A stretch of 64,000 nucleotides of DNA, from positions 1 through 64,000 of the forward strand of contig NZ_CAMLDL010000011.1 in the NCBI RefSeq assembly GCF_946478955.1, read 5' to 3'. A model generated the notes under the pieces. The model was not told the origin of the DNA, searched no databases, and saw only the letters and a program-made list of their open reading frames with translations. Shown in pieces: positions 49,945 through 57,466 of the stretch. Source of the stretch: an uncultured Sphingomonas sp. GTDB taxonomy: Bacteria; Pseudomonadota; Alphaproteobacteria; Sphingomonadales; Sphingomonadaceae. Each line of letters starts with the position of its first letter. Positions within the stretch are counted from its first letter, which is position 1. Both the position numbers and the translations under genes were made by a program.

Positions 49945-51510
49945 TTAGGCTGCTCCTTCTTCAAGCCCCTGCTCGGGGGCGTTAAACGCATCGGCAGCAC
50001 CCTTCGCGATCTGCGGAGCGGCTGCGACTGCGGCTTGGGTTGCGAGGCCCTGCTGGGCTTCGGCTTCTAGGGTCTCGCCGTCCTTGATCAGCGTATCGAC
50101 CGCCTCGATCCCGTAGGATTCAGCGAACCGCTTGCCGACTTCAGTTGGGTCGGTGATCGACTTGACCACCTCGGGACCGTAGATGTTGGTCATATCCGTC
50201 ATCCAAGCCCGCAGCTTGTTGGCGCTATGCGAGCGGCCCATCGCCTCGAAGCCGGTCACGATGGACGGCACGACGGTCTTGGGAAGCTCTGGCGCTTCGT
50301 TGTTGCGTATCAGGACGTAGAGGATGCGCCGAACGAGAGGCAGCTGGAACTCGGCACTGAGGACGGTGTAGACACCACCCAGCACGTTCTCCAACTCCTG
50401 GGCCATAGCCCTGATCTCTTCGGCAGTGACACGCTCTGCGTCACGGACGGTGCCAGCCTGCAACAGGAACGCATGGGAGAGCCGTAGCTCGATCTTCTCG
50501 GCCACCGTGTTGGCGACAGTGAAGTCCATGCTCTTGTCGAGCTGCAGAGCCTTGATCTTGTCGATGTAGCCAGTGACGTAGTCACCAGTCTCGGCAGAGT
50601 TCAGCTCTTCGATGTCGATCATCGAGCTAGGGTCGACGATGTTGATGATGCGCGAGGCCACCGCAGCGAACTGAATGATCGCCTTGGAGAGGTCCTCCAG
50701 CGACATCAGGTCACCGATGTACTCAGACACGTGACCACGGCCCCAATCGGAGCCCGGGATCGCCGTCCAGCGCAACGCCATCCAGCCAGCTTGGTCCCGT
50801 GGGGCCTTGCCTTCTGAGCCGGGGACGATGGTGCCGTTGATCTCTTGGTACGTGACGAGGTCGTCACCGACGCGCTTGATATGCGTATAGAGGTCGACCA
50901 GCTTCTGATCTGCGTTCTTGGCGTCGACCACAACCTTACAGGCCGTGATGACTTCCTCAGACAGAGCCTGCGGGTACACCCTCTCCTTCACCACGGCTTC
51001 CAACAGGCCACCACGTTCGTCCCGTAGGCAAACGTACTGGTCGATGCGGAACATCCGAGGTGCGCCCTTGTCGAGCGGGTAGAACAGGAGAGTGTTACCG
51101 GCCACGATCAGGTGGCGAAGGACTTCCATAAAGATCGGGCGGGACGCCGAGGACTCGACCAGCATCTGAGCCTTGCCCGCAATGCGAGCGAGACCCTGCT
51201 TGATCGTCGTCAGGTCGTCACCGAGGTCCGCTGCAGTGTCCTCATGGACGTTCAGGCGGAAGAAGTGTTGATCAGGTGGGAACAGCGTGATCAGCAAGAT
51301 GGACGCGAGGTTGTTCACCGCACGGGCACCGAGGGACTGATAGGGCTGCGAGAAGGAAGCGTTCGCATCCTGGCCGTCGTCGGGGACGAGGCCGGGGATC
51401 GTCAGCTTAGAGTTGGCGCGGGCCCGTTCGAGGGCCGTGTTGCGCGACTGCGTGAGCTGGGTGTAGCGGGCCTTAGCCGACGCCACCAGCTTCTCGGTGG
51501 CTTTGGCCAA
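49945..51510 (-). CDS. portal protein (T7 gp8-like)
   Basis: Head-tail connector, 521 residues. The N-terminus LERARANSKLTIPGLVPDDG, the segments SQPYQSLGARAVNNLASIL and LFPPDQHFFRLNVHED, and RLSHAFLLQAGTVRDAERVTAEEIRAMAQELENVLGGVYTVLSAEFQ are typical of the T7 family. Twelve copies form the DNA entry ring. It comes after two small genes downstream of promoter A and is followed by scaffold and capsid. Confidence 0.93.
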   Translation of the reverse strand: MAKATEKLVASAKARYTQLTQSRNTALERARANSKLTIPGLVPDDGQDANASFSQPYQSLGARAVNNLASILLITLFPPDQHFFRLNVHEDTAADLGDDLTTIKQGLARIAGKAQMLVESSASRPIFMEVLRHLIVAGNTLLFYPLDKGAPRMFRIDQYVCLRDERGGLLEAVVKERVYPQALSEEVITACKVVVDAKNADQKLVDLYTHIKRVGDDLVTYQEINGTIVPGSEGKAPRDQAGWMALRWTAIPGSDWGRGHVSEYIGDLMSLEDLSKAIIQFAAVASRIINIVDPSSMIDIEELNSAETGDYVTGYIDKIKALQLDKSMDFTVANTVAEKIELRLSHAFLLQAGTVRDAERVTAEEIRAMAQELENVLGGVYTVLSAEFQLPLVRRILYVLIRNNEAPELPKTVVPSIVTGFEAMGRSHSANKLRAWMTDMTNIYGPEVVKSITDPTEVGKRFAESYGIEAVDTLIKDGETLEAEAQQGLATQAAVAAAPQIAKGAADAFNAPEQGLEEGAA

Positions 51511-51522
51511 GAGTGCGGTTCC

Positions 51523-51834
51523 TTACTGGATTTGGTTGCGGGTGCCGTTGCGGCTCCAGCTCGATGCACTTCCGCCACCAGTGCGGCCCGGGGAGGTGCC
51601 GGTCACGGGACGGGTGATGCCCCCGATGGGGAGCGTAGGTGCTGTTGGGGTGGTCGGAGCTGAGACGGGGGGAGGCACGGAGCCTGCAACCCCCGTCCGC
51701 TCGATACGGAGGGCGGAGCGACCCAACCGTAGAGACCGGAATAACGGATCAACACCGTCGAGGTATTGATTGCGAATGATCGCGGGGTCCTTGGGCTTCT
51801 CAGCCTTGGGGACCTTCGGCTTGGCAGTACACAC
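51523..51834 (-). CDS. gp7.3-like virion protein
   Basis: A 103-residue protein without clear domains: a basic, Pro/Lys-rich N-terminus (MCTAKPKVPKAEKPKDP), a middle with RSLRLGRSALRIERTG and a long Pro/Thr/Gly/Ser-rich tail. The place directly before the portal and the low complexity agree with T7 gp7.3, a tail assembly and host-range protein. The call rests on gene order. Confidence 0.55.
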   Translation of the reverse strand: MCTAKPKVPKAEKPKDPAIIRNQYLDGVDPLFRSLRLGRSALRIERTGVAGSVPPPVSAPTTPTAPTLPIGGITRPVTGTSPGRTGGGSASSWSRNGTRNQIQ

Positions 51835-52031
51835 TAGCGTTTCCTCGGGCTTGGCACCCGGGCGTCTGCCCGACGGCTTGCATCGCGGGCGTGGATTAGG
51901 TGGAGGACAAGCTCACGCTTGCCTGCGTATCGCTGGTAGCTCTCCATCGTCTCGCCCTCATTGGGGAGCCGTTCGGGGACCAGCTTCTGGATTTCTTCGA
52001 GTAGCTCGTTGGAGCCGCTTGGGAACTTCAT
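51834..52031 (-). CDS. first late gene, small helical protein
   Basis: A 65-residue protein starting MKFPSGSNELLEEIQKLV, with AGGAG 8 nt upstream of ATG 52031. It is charged and helical (SYQRYAGKRELVLHLIHARDASRR) with a basic end (VPSPRKR). It is the first gene behind promoter A and an intrinsic terminator. The longer frame to 52097 would read through the terminator stem and is not used. Function unknown. Confidence 0.65.
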   Translation of the reverse strand: MKFPSGSNELLEEIQKLVPERLPNEGETMESYQRYAGKRELVLHLIHARDASRRADARVPSPRKR

Positions 52032-52045
52032 CGGGTGCGCTCCTG

Positions 52046-52113
52046 AAAAAATAGGGGGCCGCTCCAGCAGTGGGTCCAGCCAGAACGGCGACACCAAACT
52101 GCGAGCGGCCCCC
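52046..52113 (-). terminator. intrinsic terminator between promoter A and the late genes
   Basis: On the minus strand GGGGGCCGCTC (52113-52103 complement) pairs with GAGCGGCCCCC across a 38-nt loop, followed by TATTTTTT. The Shine-Dalgarno AGGAG begins right after the T run. The stem lies about 40 nt downstream of the initiation point of promoter A, so it must be read through or it acts on transcripts from upstream. Confidence 0.8.
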
Positions 52114-52146
52114 TGTGGGTGCCGAGAGATACACCTAAATAGGTTT

Positions 52147-52172
52147 CTCTCTCCAAAGGTCGGGGGTAATTA
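52147..52172 (-). promoter_or_regulatory. phage RNA polymerase promoter copy A
   Basis: Minus strand TAATTACCCCCGACC then TTTGG and AGAG. The TAA is also the stop codon of the exonuclease gene. It starts the late (structural) transcript, as class III promoters do in T7. The 18 nt up to GGAG resemble the 17-nt T7 promoter before its GGGAGA start. Confidence 0.8.
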
Positions 52173-53009
52173 CCCCTCCTGCTGAAGCTCCGACGGAGAC
52201 CACGGAATTACGCGGTTTCCATCAACGTCGGAGTGCTTCAGGATGCGGGCACAGTTCACCTGAACGACAGCATCCTGCTCGGTCAGGCCAGCCTTCTCGT
52301 AGGCTGAGACGATGGCGGGCCAAACGCCCATTCCTTCCTTCTCACGCCACCGTTCCTCTTCGAGACCCTTGCGGGGCCCGCTCTTGAACGTGTGGGTGTA
52401 TCGCTCCCAGCCAGTACCGGCGAGCAATCGGTCGGCGGCTTTGGGGCCATCGCCGGGACAGCCCGGGTAGCCGTCGGTCTGATCGCCGCAGATCGCCTGC
52501 CACAGCATAAAGCGTGTGGCCTCGGCGGGTGCGATCGATCGGATCTTCAGCTCGGGCTTGTTCGGGTTGAAGAGGAAGCCGGGGATCGTCTGCATATCCT
52601 TGTCGGCAGAGACGATGATCCGTTCCTCATTGTTGGGCTCGGTCGATAGGATGCCCATGACGTCGTCAGCTTCGAGGCGAGCCCGAGTGGCGGTCTTGTA
52701 TTCCTGGCCGAGCCATTCCTTCAGATCGTACAGATGCTCCGGTCGGACGGTTTCCTTCCGGTTGCTCTTGTACAGCGGGTAGACGTCCTCTTTGCGGAAG
52801 CTGCGGAAGTCGTCGGACAGGCAGATGATCGCTTCATCGGCCTTGAGCTTGGTGACGAGGTTCTCGACGGTTTCCCGGGCAGATTTACACGCGGCCTCAA
52901 AGTCGGCTTCGTGCGAGACTACGCCGTCTCCCCAATCGATGTTCTCCTCGTTCGACGCTGAACACTGGTAGGCGATGATGTCAGCGTCGATCAGGAGGAC
53001 CCGCTTCAC
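52170..53009 (-). CDS. 5'-3' exonuclease (T7 gp6-like)
   Basis: A 279-residue nuclease of the FEN-like family that degrades host DNA and removes RNA primers. Acidic metal-site residues appear in LLIDADIIAYQ, AIICLSDDFRSFRK and TRARLEADDVMGILST, plus VSADKDMQTIPG and CGDQTDGYPGCPGDGPKAADRLL (helix-hairpin region). The GTG start overlaps the preceding gene (GTGA). It is the last gene before promoter A. Confidence 0.93.
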   Translation of the reverse strand: MKRVLLIDADIIAYQCSASNEENIDWGDGVVSHEADFEAACKSARETVENLVTKLKADEAIICLSDDFRSFRKEDVYPLYKSNRKETVRPEHLYDLKEWLGQEYKTATRARLEADDVMGILSTEPNNEERIIVSADKDMQTIPGFLFNPNKPELKIRSIAPAEATRFMLWQAICGDQTDGYPGCPGDGPKAADRLLAGTGWERYTHTFKSGPRKGLEEERWREKEGMGVWPAIVSAYEKAGLTEQDAVVQVNCARILKHSDVDGNRVIPWSPSELQQEG

Positions 53010-53215
53010 TGAGGCAGGAAGCTCTCAGCGGTCCAAGAGCGAACGAAGCCGCCCCCGTCCCGCATGGTGACGATCTCGATGTCGGAGGGATCGACACTGC
53101 CGTCAGCGATTGCGCGCTGCAGCCAGTTCTGAGCTTCATGCTTGACCGTGAAGGTCTGCATATCCTCTGCGCCCCAGCCAAGGCCGAGGACGTAGATGTA
53201 CGAGGCGCGGGCCAT
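53006..53215 (-). CDS. small phage protein, unknown
   Basis: A 69-residue protein (MARASYIYVLGLGWGAEDM..). A short alpha/beta pattern with FTVKHEAQNWLQRAIADG and EIVTMRDGGGFVRSWTAESFL. It overlaps both neighbours (TGATG and GTGA). The product does not match a known family. Similar small proteins of the type 'YIYVL..W......FTVKHE' occur in T7-like phage replication regions. Confidence 0.65.
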   Translation of the reverse strand: MARASYIYVLGLGWGAEDMQTFTVKHEAQNWLQRAIADGSVDPSDIEIVTMRDGGGFVRSWTAESFLPQ

Positions 53216-53457
53216 CAGAACGCTCCCATCAGACCACCAAGGGTCCAGAAGAAGGTGTCCCGCAGCGAGCCGTTGGACAGGATATTCCCGCCTTCGGTGA
53301 TCTCCCGGGTGGCCGCTAGGGCGAACCCGAGGACCGCAGCTGCCAGAGGCGTGAACACCGCGCCGACGACGATCAGCAGGGTGACGACGCCATAGGCGAT
53401 CAGGAAGTGGCAAGCCTGGTCGAGGGCCTCATGATACCAAGGCTTCTTCAGCTTCAT
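53215..53457 (-). CDS. phage membrane protein, holin-like
   Basis: An 80-residue protein with two or three hydrophobic helices (HFLIAYGVVTLLIVVGAV, PLAAAVLGFALAATREI, TFFWTLGGLMGAF). It begins MKLKKPWYHEALDQACHFL, a pattern seen in small membrane proteins of phage lysis regions. It lies next to the spanin genes with an ATGA overlap. A holin, antiholin or membrane-remodelling role is possible. Confidence 0.6.
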   Translation of the reverse strand: MKLKKPWYHEALDQACHFLIAYGVVTLLIVVGAVFTPLAAAVLGFALAATREITEGGNILSNGSLRDTFFWTLGGLMGAF

Positions 53458-53744
53458 TGCGGGGCTCCCGGGCAGGGGTTGCTGTTGGCTGCGCGGAGGC
53501 GGCTGTTCTCGCCGATCAGCACTTGCCGGTCGGCCAGCGCGTACTTGGTCAGGTCGAAGGTTCCGTCCTGCTTCTCCGCCTCGGTGGACGGCAGGGTCGA
53601 CTGCGGGACCTGTTCGATCTCGCAGGCAACCGGCACCGGCACCTTCACCTCGACGATGGGACCGGGAACGGTGATCGTCTTGGTGCAGGCCGGGGCGAGC
53701 ATGACGAGGCCCAGAGCGAGCCAGAGTTTCATCAGCGGGTTCAC
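53454..53744 (-). CDS. o-spanin lipoprotein (Rz1-like)
   Basis: A 96-residue outer-membrane lipoprotein candidate. A signal sequence (LWLALGLVML) ends in APAC, so Cys is the lipidation site; a Pro/Val-rich segment (VPGPIVEVKVPVPVA) follows as in Rz1 proteins. I use GTG 53744, which overlaps the i-spanin stop (GTGA) and has AGGAG 8 nt upstream; ATG 53732 is the alternative. It joins the inner-membrane spanin to break the outer membrane at lysis. Confidence 0.75.
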   Translation of the reverse strand: MNPLMKLWLALGLVMLAPACTKTITVPGPIVEVKVPVPVACEIEQVPQSTLPSTEAEKQDGTFDLTKYALADRQVLIGENSRLRAANSNPCPGAPQ

Positions 53745-54163
53745 TTCACAAGCTCCTGCAGGAGCAGCCCACGGGCCTCGCGGCATTGGGTCAGCTCGTC
53801 GGTGTTGGATGCGGAGAGGCCGAGCAGCTGCTTGGCGCGGGCGTCGTTGGACTTGGCCCGTTCGTCGGCGGCGGCGTACTGCTTGAGGTACGCAGCGCGT
53901 TCCTCTTCGCGGACCTTCTTGAGAGCTTCGATGCCCTCGTTCTGCGACTTGATCAGGCCGTCGCGGGTGGCGATCATGGACGTCGCAAGAGCGAGCGCCT
54001 GATCCTTGCCTTGGATCAGCTCGGCCTGCGTGGTGATGGTATCCTGCGCGTTGCCGAGGCGATACGTCTGGACGCCACCGAAGATGCCACCGGCCAGCGC
54101 GAGCGCGGCAAGTGCCATGACGATGGGCCCCGCGAAACGCGAGGCGAGGAAGTTGGCGATCAT
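53741..54163 (-). CDS. i-spanin (Rz-like)
   Basis: A 140-residue type II membrane protein. One N-terminal helix (IVMALAALALAGGIFGGV) is followed by a long coiled coil (AELIQGKDQALALATSMIATRDGLIKSQNEGIEALKKVREEER) and a Cys near the C-terminus (ELTQCREARGLLLQEL). This is the layout of lambda Rz. It is directly followed by the Rz1-like gene, giving a complete two-component spanin. Confidence 0.8.
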   Translation of the reverse strand: MIANFLASRFAGPIVMALAALALAGGIFGGVQTYRLGNAQDTITTQAELIQGKDQALALATSMIATRDGLIKSQNEGIEALKKVREEERAAYLKQYAAADERAKSNDARAKQLLGLSASNTDELTQCREARGLLLQELVK

Positions 54164-54167
54164 GGGG

Positions 54168-54347
54168 TTACCTTTGTTGGATGGACGCTTCGAGATCGTC
54201 GTCGGAAGCGAAGTGCTTGCCGGTCGCGTCTGCGTCGTGCTGGGAGTGGAAGCCGCCCCGGGAGCGGATGACTTCGCGCTCCCCTTCGAGGATTACGTAG
54301 CCATAGCCGGTCGGGGTATTGAAGGTTTCGTGCCGGTACTTAGGCAT
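54168..54347 (-). CDS. small phage protein, unknown
   Basis: A 59-residue protein (MPKYRHETFNTPTGYGYVIL..). A beta hairpin (YGYVILEGEREVIRSRGGF) and a His/Asp-rich part (HSQHDADATGKHFASDDDLEA) are all that can be seen. It overlaps the end of the holin-like gene by 8 bp. The longer frame upstream is a shadow. Confidence 0.55.
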   Translation of the reverse strand: MPKYRHETFNTPTGYGYVILEGEREVIRSRGGFHSQHDADATGKHFASDDDLEASIQQR

Positions 54348-54588
54348 CCGGCATGGTCTTGTGGGCCATACCGAGAGCGGCACCAGTTGCGGCCAGGAGC
54401 GCGGCTGCGCCGGTCCCGTAAGCCATAGGGTCAAAGTCTTTGGACAGGACCATCACGTGCCAGCTGGCGAGTAGGACGAACTGCGTCCCCATGATTATAG
54501 CCCCAAGGCGTATTGCGTCAGGGGTTTTGCCGTCTTTGCCGGTCGTGAGCATCCTGATCCACTTGAGGATCGTTCTGCAGATTCGCAT
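54340..54588 (-). CDS. holin candidate, two transmembrane helices
   Basis: An 82-residue protein with a basic N-terminus (MRICRTILKWIRMLTTGKDGK), helix one (AIIMGTQFVLLASWHVMVL), a short charged loop (SKDFDP) and helix two (YGTGAAALLAATGAALGMA). Sequences of this type lie beside lysis genes in many phages and are usually listed as holins. Here it lies two genes before the spanins, which supports the call. It overlaps the HNH gene. Confidence 0.65.
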   Translation of the reverse strand: MRICRTILKWIRMLTTGKDGKTPDAIRLGAIIMGTQFVLLASWHVMVLSKDFDPMAYGTGAAALLAATGAALGMAHKTMPDA

Positions 54589-55046
54589 TGGTGTCTTTCG
54601 AGGTAGCGGATCAGTGACCGCAGTTCGTGGATGGACGCATCGCTTTTGATGCGGTTGGCCCTTTGGGAGATCACGGCCACGTTCCCCGGCACGTAGCCGA
54701 GGGCGGGAATGATCTTGTCGAGGGTCGGTGAGTTGAACGTGGGCTTGCCCTTGCCGTGCTTCAGCGGGATGCCGAGGATTGGGCAGACTTTCGGGATGAC
54801 GATGTCGTCAGCCGTCAGGTCGAAGGGGACACCCTGATACCTTGCTCTGGATCGAGCGGCTGTCAGCAGCTGGTACACAGCGGATCGACGCGGGTTATGT
54901 TTCGCGTTCGATGCCGCCATGCACAGCTTGCAGTATGACCGTCGACCATTCCTTCGCCTGTCCGCGTGGAAGTCCTCAAGGGACTTCGGCACACGGCACT
55001 TGGCGCAGACCCGCCGGGGCGGGCCCGGGTCGGGGAATAGTTCCAG
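54495..55046 (-). CDS. HNH endonuclease-like protein with zinc ribbon (CTG start proposed)
   Basis: A 183-residue protein. The N-terminus has two Cys pairs (CAKC and CKLC) spaced like a zinc ribbon; the middle ILGIPLKHGKG and SPTLDKIIPALGYVPGNVAVIS, then ANRIKSDAS, fits the HNH/endonuclease VII-like folds common in phages. The first standard start is GTG 54992, but the zinc ribbon and ELFPDPGPPRRVCAKC lie upstream. CTG 55046 has AAGGAG 5 nt upstream and would give MELFPDPG, a usual opening for this family. The C-terminal end overlaps the holin candidate. Confidence 0.75.
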   Translation of the reverse strand: MELFPDPGPPRRVCAKCRVPKSLEDFHADRRRNGRRSYCKLCMAASNAKHNPRRSAVYQLLTAARSRARYQGVPFDLTADDIVIPKVCPILGIPLKHGKGKPTFNSPTLDKIIPALGYVPGNVAVISQRANRIKSDASIHELRSLIRYLERHQCESAERSSSGSGCSRPAKTAKPLTQYALGL

Positions 55047-55055
55047 ATTGTCTCC

Positions 55056-57050
55056 TTAGTGGGTCTCAGCCCAGTTCGCGCCGTGATCTGCGGAGCCCGC
55101 AAGCGGACACCGTAGGTTATAGGCCTCACCGGCCAGCCGGATTGCATCCTTGCCCAGCTCTTCGAGCCGCTCGACGTAGTCGGGCGAACACTCGGCTTGG
55201 TACTCGTCGTGGACGTTGACCACGAAGCCCATCACCCCGTGGACGGGATGGTGGAACGCGCCGGTCACGATGTTCGGAACCCACCCCTCTTCAAGGAGCA
55301 GATCGAACAGGATCACCAGTGCCTTCTTCATGACGACCGCGCCGCCACCCTGCAGGAGGGTGTTGAGCGCCGAGTGGGCTGACCGGACCTTGAGCAAGCC
55401 GCCGTCGATGGTCTTAAGGAAGCCGTTTCCGGCCAACCGCTTGACCTTCGCCTGTAGCTGGCCGAGCGCGGGAAGCCCCTGCTCGACACGTTGACGGGCC
55501 TGCGCGCCGAGGCGAGCAATGGCCTTCTCGCGGACACGCCCCGCCTTATGCTTGGCGTTGAACGCCTCGCGCTGCTCTGCAGTGTAATCTTCGTAGATCA
55601 CCATGCCGAGCTTCAGCAGCCCTGCTCCGTACAGGTAGGCGTAAATCCAGGTCTTGGCCGAGTTACGGCTGTTGAGCTTGATCAGCTTCTGGTTGACGGT
55701 GTGGACGTCGGTCCCATCTTCCTTGACACCGTTGACGACCGTGTTCCCGTAGGAACCGCCGTCGTACAGTGCCATGTAATGGGCCAGCTTCCGCAGCTCC
55801 AATCCTTCAGCGTCACAGCCGACCAGCGTCATGTCAGTGGTGGCCATGAACAGTGATCGGCACTCCTTGCCGTAGGGCACGACGCCCTTCGCGTTCACGA
55901 TGGACGGCACTTGGGCCATGTTCGGGTCCCAGTGGGTCATTCGCCGAGTGATGGCCCCAAGGCAGCTCACGCTGCCGTGGATGCGGCCATTCGGCTTCAC
56001 CTTCTTCAGCCATGCGTTCTTGCCCTCGGCCAACTGCCCGAGCCGTTTGTCGACGGTCAGGTAGTCAATGAGGACGCGAGCCGCAGGGATGTGATCGAGC
56101 GAGGCCAGCGTCGTTTCGGACACCTCGGGCGCACCACTGTCGGTGAACTCGACGGGTATCCAATCGAACAGCGTGGTCAGCCTGTCGGCGATCTGTGGGC
56201 GACTGCCGGGATTGAAGGAGACCAGCTTGATCTTCGATAAGGGCCAGCCCTTGGTGTAGTGGAACTTCTTGTCGTTCCGCGCAGGCATCATCTCGACGAT
56301 CTTGCCGTGCTTGCGCTCCGGCACGAACCATGGGCGGAACACCTCCCGCAGCTCGTCCTCTAGTTCGGCCTTGCGACCGACCAGCTCGATGTGCAGCTTC
56401 TCAGCCGCCTCGACGTTGAACGCGAAGCCGTACCGCTCCTGCAGGCCGATGATGTATTCGACCCGATGTTCCAGCTCGATCGATTCCGGTGAGTTGTTGC
56501 CGAAGTTCTTCTCGACGCACTTGCGCCAGAGAGCCTGACCCACGACGGGGTCCTGCTCGGCGTACTCTTCCATCTCCTGGGTGAAGTGTTCCCAGCTGCC
56601 GTCGTAGAAGCCCTTCAGGACGCCCAAACGGACGCCCCACGCTTCCAGCTTGTGCTTGCCGGTGAGGCCGCGCTTGGCGAACTCGAAGGGGCGCTTGCCC
56701 GACTTGAGGGCCTTGCTGTCGATCTCCTTGATGTTCGGCCAGATCATCGGCGCGTACACCATGGTGTCGTGAACTTTGCAGTCCGACCTCAGGCGGAAGA
56801 AGGGGTAGACCTTCGTGATCGCCGGGATGTCGAACTTGATGATGCGGTGGCCGCAGACTTCGTCGGCCAGCATGAGACGCCGGATGCCATCAATGAGGCT
56901 CCCATCGCGGGGAGCTGGCGTACCGTCGGCGAAGAACCCGTCGTTGTAGCGGGTGCGCTTGTTGGTATCCTCGTCAATGATGTGTAGCGTGTGAACCTTG
57001 GTCAGCTCGTCGAGCAGTCCGTCAGTCTCAATATCGAAGTGCAGAAACAT
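55056..57050 (-). CDS. DNA polymerase, family A (T7 gp5-like)
   Basis: Replicative polymerase of 664 residues. The exonuclease domain opens with HFDIETDG and has further acidic sites (HDTMVYAP, EEYAEQDP). The polymerase domain shows GCDAEGLELRKLAHYM (motif A), NSRNSAKTWIYAYLYGAG (motif B) and NVHDEYQAE (motif C). A thioredoxin-binding loop as in T7 cannot be confirmed. It starts behind an intrinsic terminator with GGAG 5 nt before the ATG. Confidence 0.95.
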   Translation of the reverse strand: MFLHFDIETDGLLDELTKVHTLHIIDEDTNKRTRYNDGFFADGTPAPRDGSLIDGIRRLMLADEVCGHRIIKFDIPAITKVYPFFRLRSDCKVHDTMVYAPMIWPNIKEIDSKALKSGKRPFEFAKRGLTGKHKLEAWGVRLGVLKGFYDGSWEHFTQEMEEYAEQDPVVGQALWRKCVEKNFGNNSPESIELEHRVEYIIGLQERYGFAFNVEAAEKLHIELVGRKAELEDELREVFRPWFVPERKHGKIVEMMPARNDKKFHYTKGWPLSKIKLVSFNPGSRPQIADRLTTLFDWIPVEFTDSGAPEVSETTLASLDHIPAARVLIDYLTVDKRLGQLAEGKNAWLKKVKPNGRIHGSVSCLGAITRRMTHWDPNMAQVPSIVNAKGVVPYGKECRSLFMATTDMTLVGCDAEGLELRKLAHYMALYDGGSYGNTVVNGVKEDGTDVHTVNQKLIKLNSRNSAKTWIYAYLYGAGLLKLGMVIYEDYTAEQREAFNAKHKAGRVREKAIARLGAQARQRVEQGLPALGQLQAKVKRLAGNGFLKTIDGGLLKVRSAHSALNTLLQGGGAVVMKKALVILFDLLLEEGWVPNIVTGAFHHPVHGVMGFVVNVHDEYQAECSPDYVERLEELGKDAIRLAGEAYNLRCPLAGSADHGANWAETH

Positions 57051-57064
57051 AGGGGCTCCAGACG

Positions 57065-57092
57065 AAAAAAGGGGGCCCCCGAAGGGACCCCC
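57065..57092 (-). terminator. intrinsic terminator before the DNA polymerase gene
   Basis: On the minus strand GGGGGTCCC, loop TTCG, then GGGGCCCCC and TTTTTT. It ends the short transcript from promoter B that covers only the 100-residue gene; the polymerase ribosome site (GGAG) follows 5 nt after the T run. Confidence 0.85.
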
Positions 57093-57119
57093 ATGGGTGA
57101 GCGTTCGTCGCTCGAAGGG

Positions 57120-57422
57120 TTACGCGATCAGATCGGCAACCCGGGCACGGACACGGCCAGCGCGGGTGGCGGCGGTCACGTAGGCGTCGGCACGGGCATC
57201 GGAGGCGGCGCGGATGCTGCACTGCTTGGCAATGAGTGCCTTCTGGCGTTCGTAGCTGGCTTCCGTCAGGGCGAACTCGCGGTAGGCGCGGTCGCGAAGT
57301 GCGGCTTCGGCCCGCTCAAGGCGAGAGACCGTCGCGGTCAGCTGATTGACGATTGCGTCGACCCCAACCGGGATCAGACGGGCAGCGAGGATTGCAAGCT
57401 GCAGGCGAAGATTGGCGAACAT
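57120..57422 (-). CDS. small helical phage protein behind promoter B
   Basis: A 100-residue protein (MFANLRLQLAILAARLIPVG..). A hydrophobic N-terminal helix is followed by a charged, Ala/Arg-rich coiled coil (ATVSRLERAEAALRDRAYREFALTEASYERQKALIA). AAGGAG is 5 nt before the ATG. It is alone between promoter B and a terminator, so it may be made in large amounts. Function unknown. Confidence 0.65.
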   Translation of the reverse strand: MFANLRLQLAILAARLIPVGVDAIVNQLTATVSRLERAEAALRDRAYREFALTEASYERQKALIAKQCSIRAASDARADAYVTAATRAGRVRARVADLIA

Positions 57423-57441
57423 AAAGGCTCCTTGGTGTTTC

Positions 57442-57466
57442 CCAGACCAACGGTCGGGGGTAATTA
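57442..57466 (-). promoter_or_regulatory. phage RNA polymerase promoter copy B
   Basis: Minus strand TAATTACCCCCGACC, then GTTGG and TCTGGGAAACAC. The TAA is the stop of the upstream gene. It drives the 100-residue gene and, past a terminator, the DNA polymerase and lysis genes. Confidence 0.8.
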
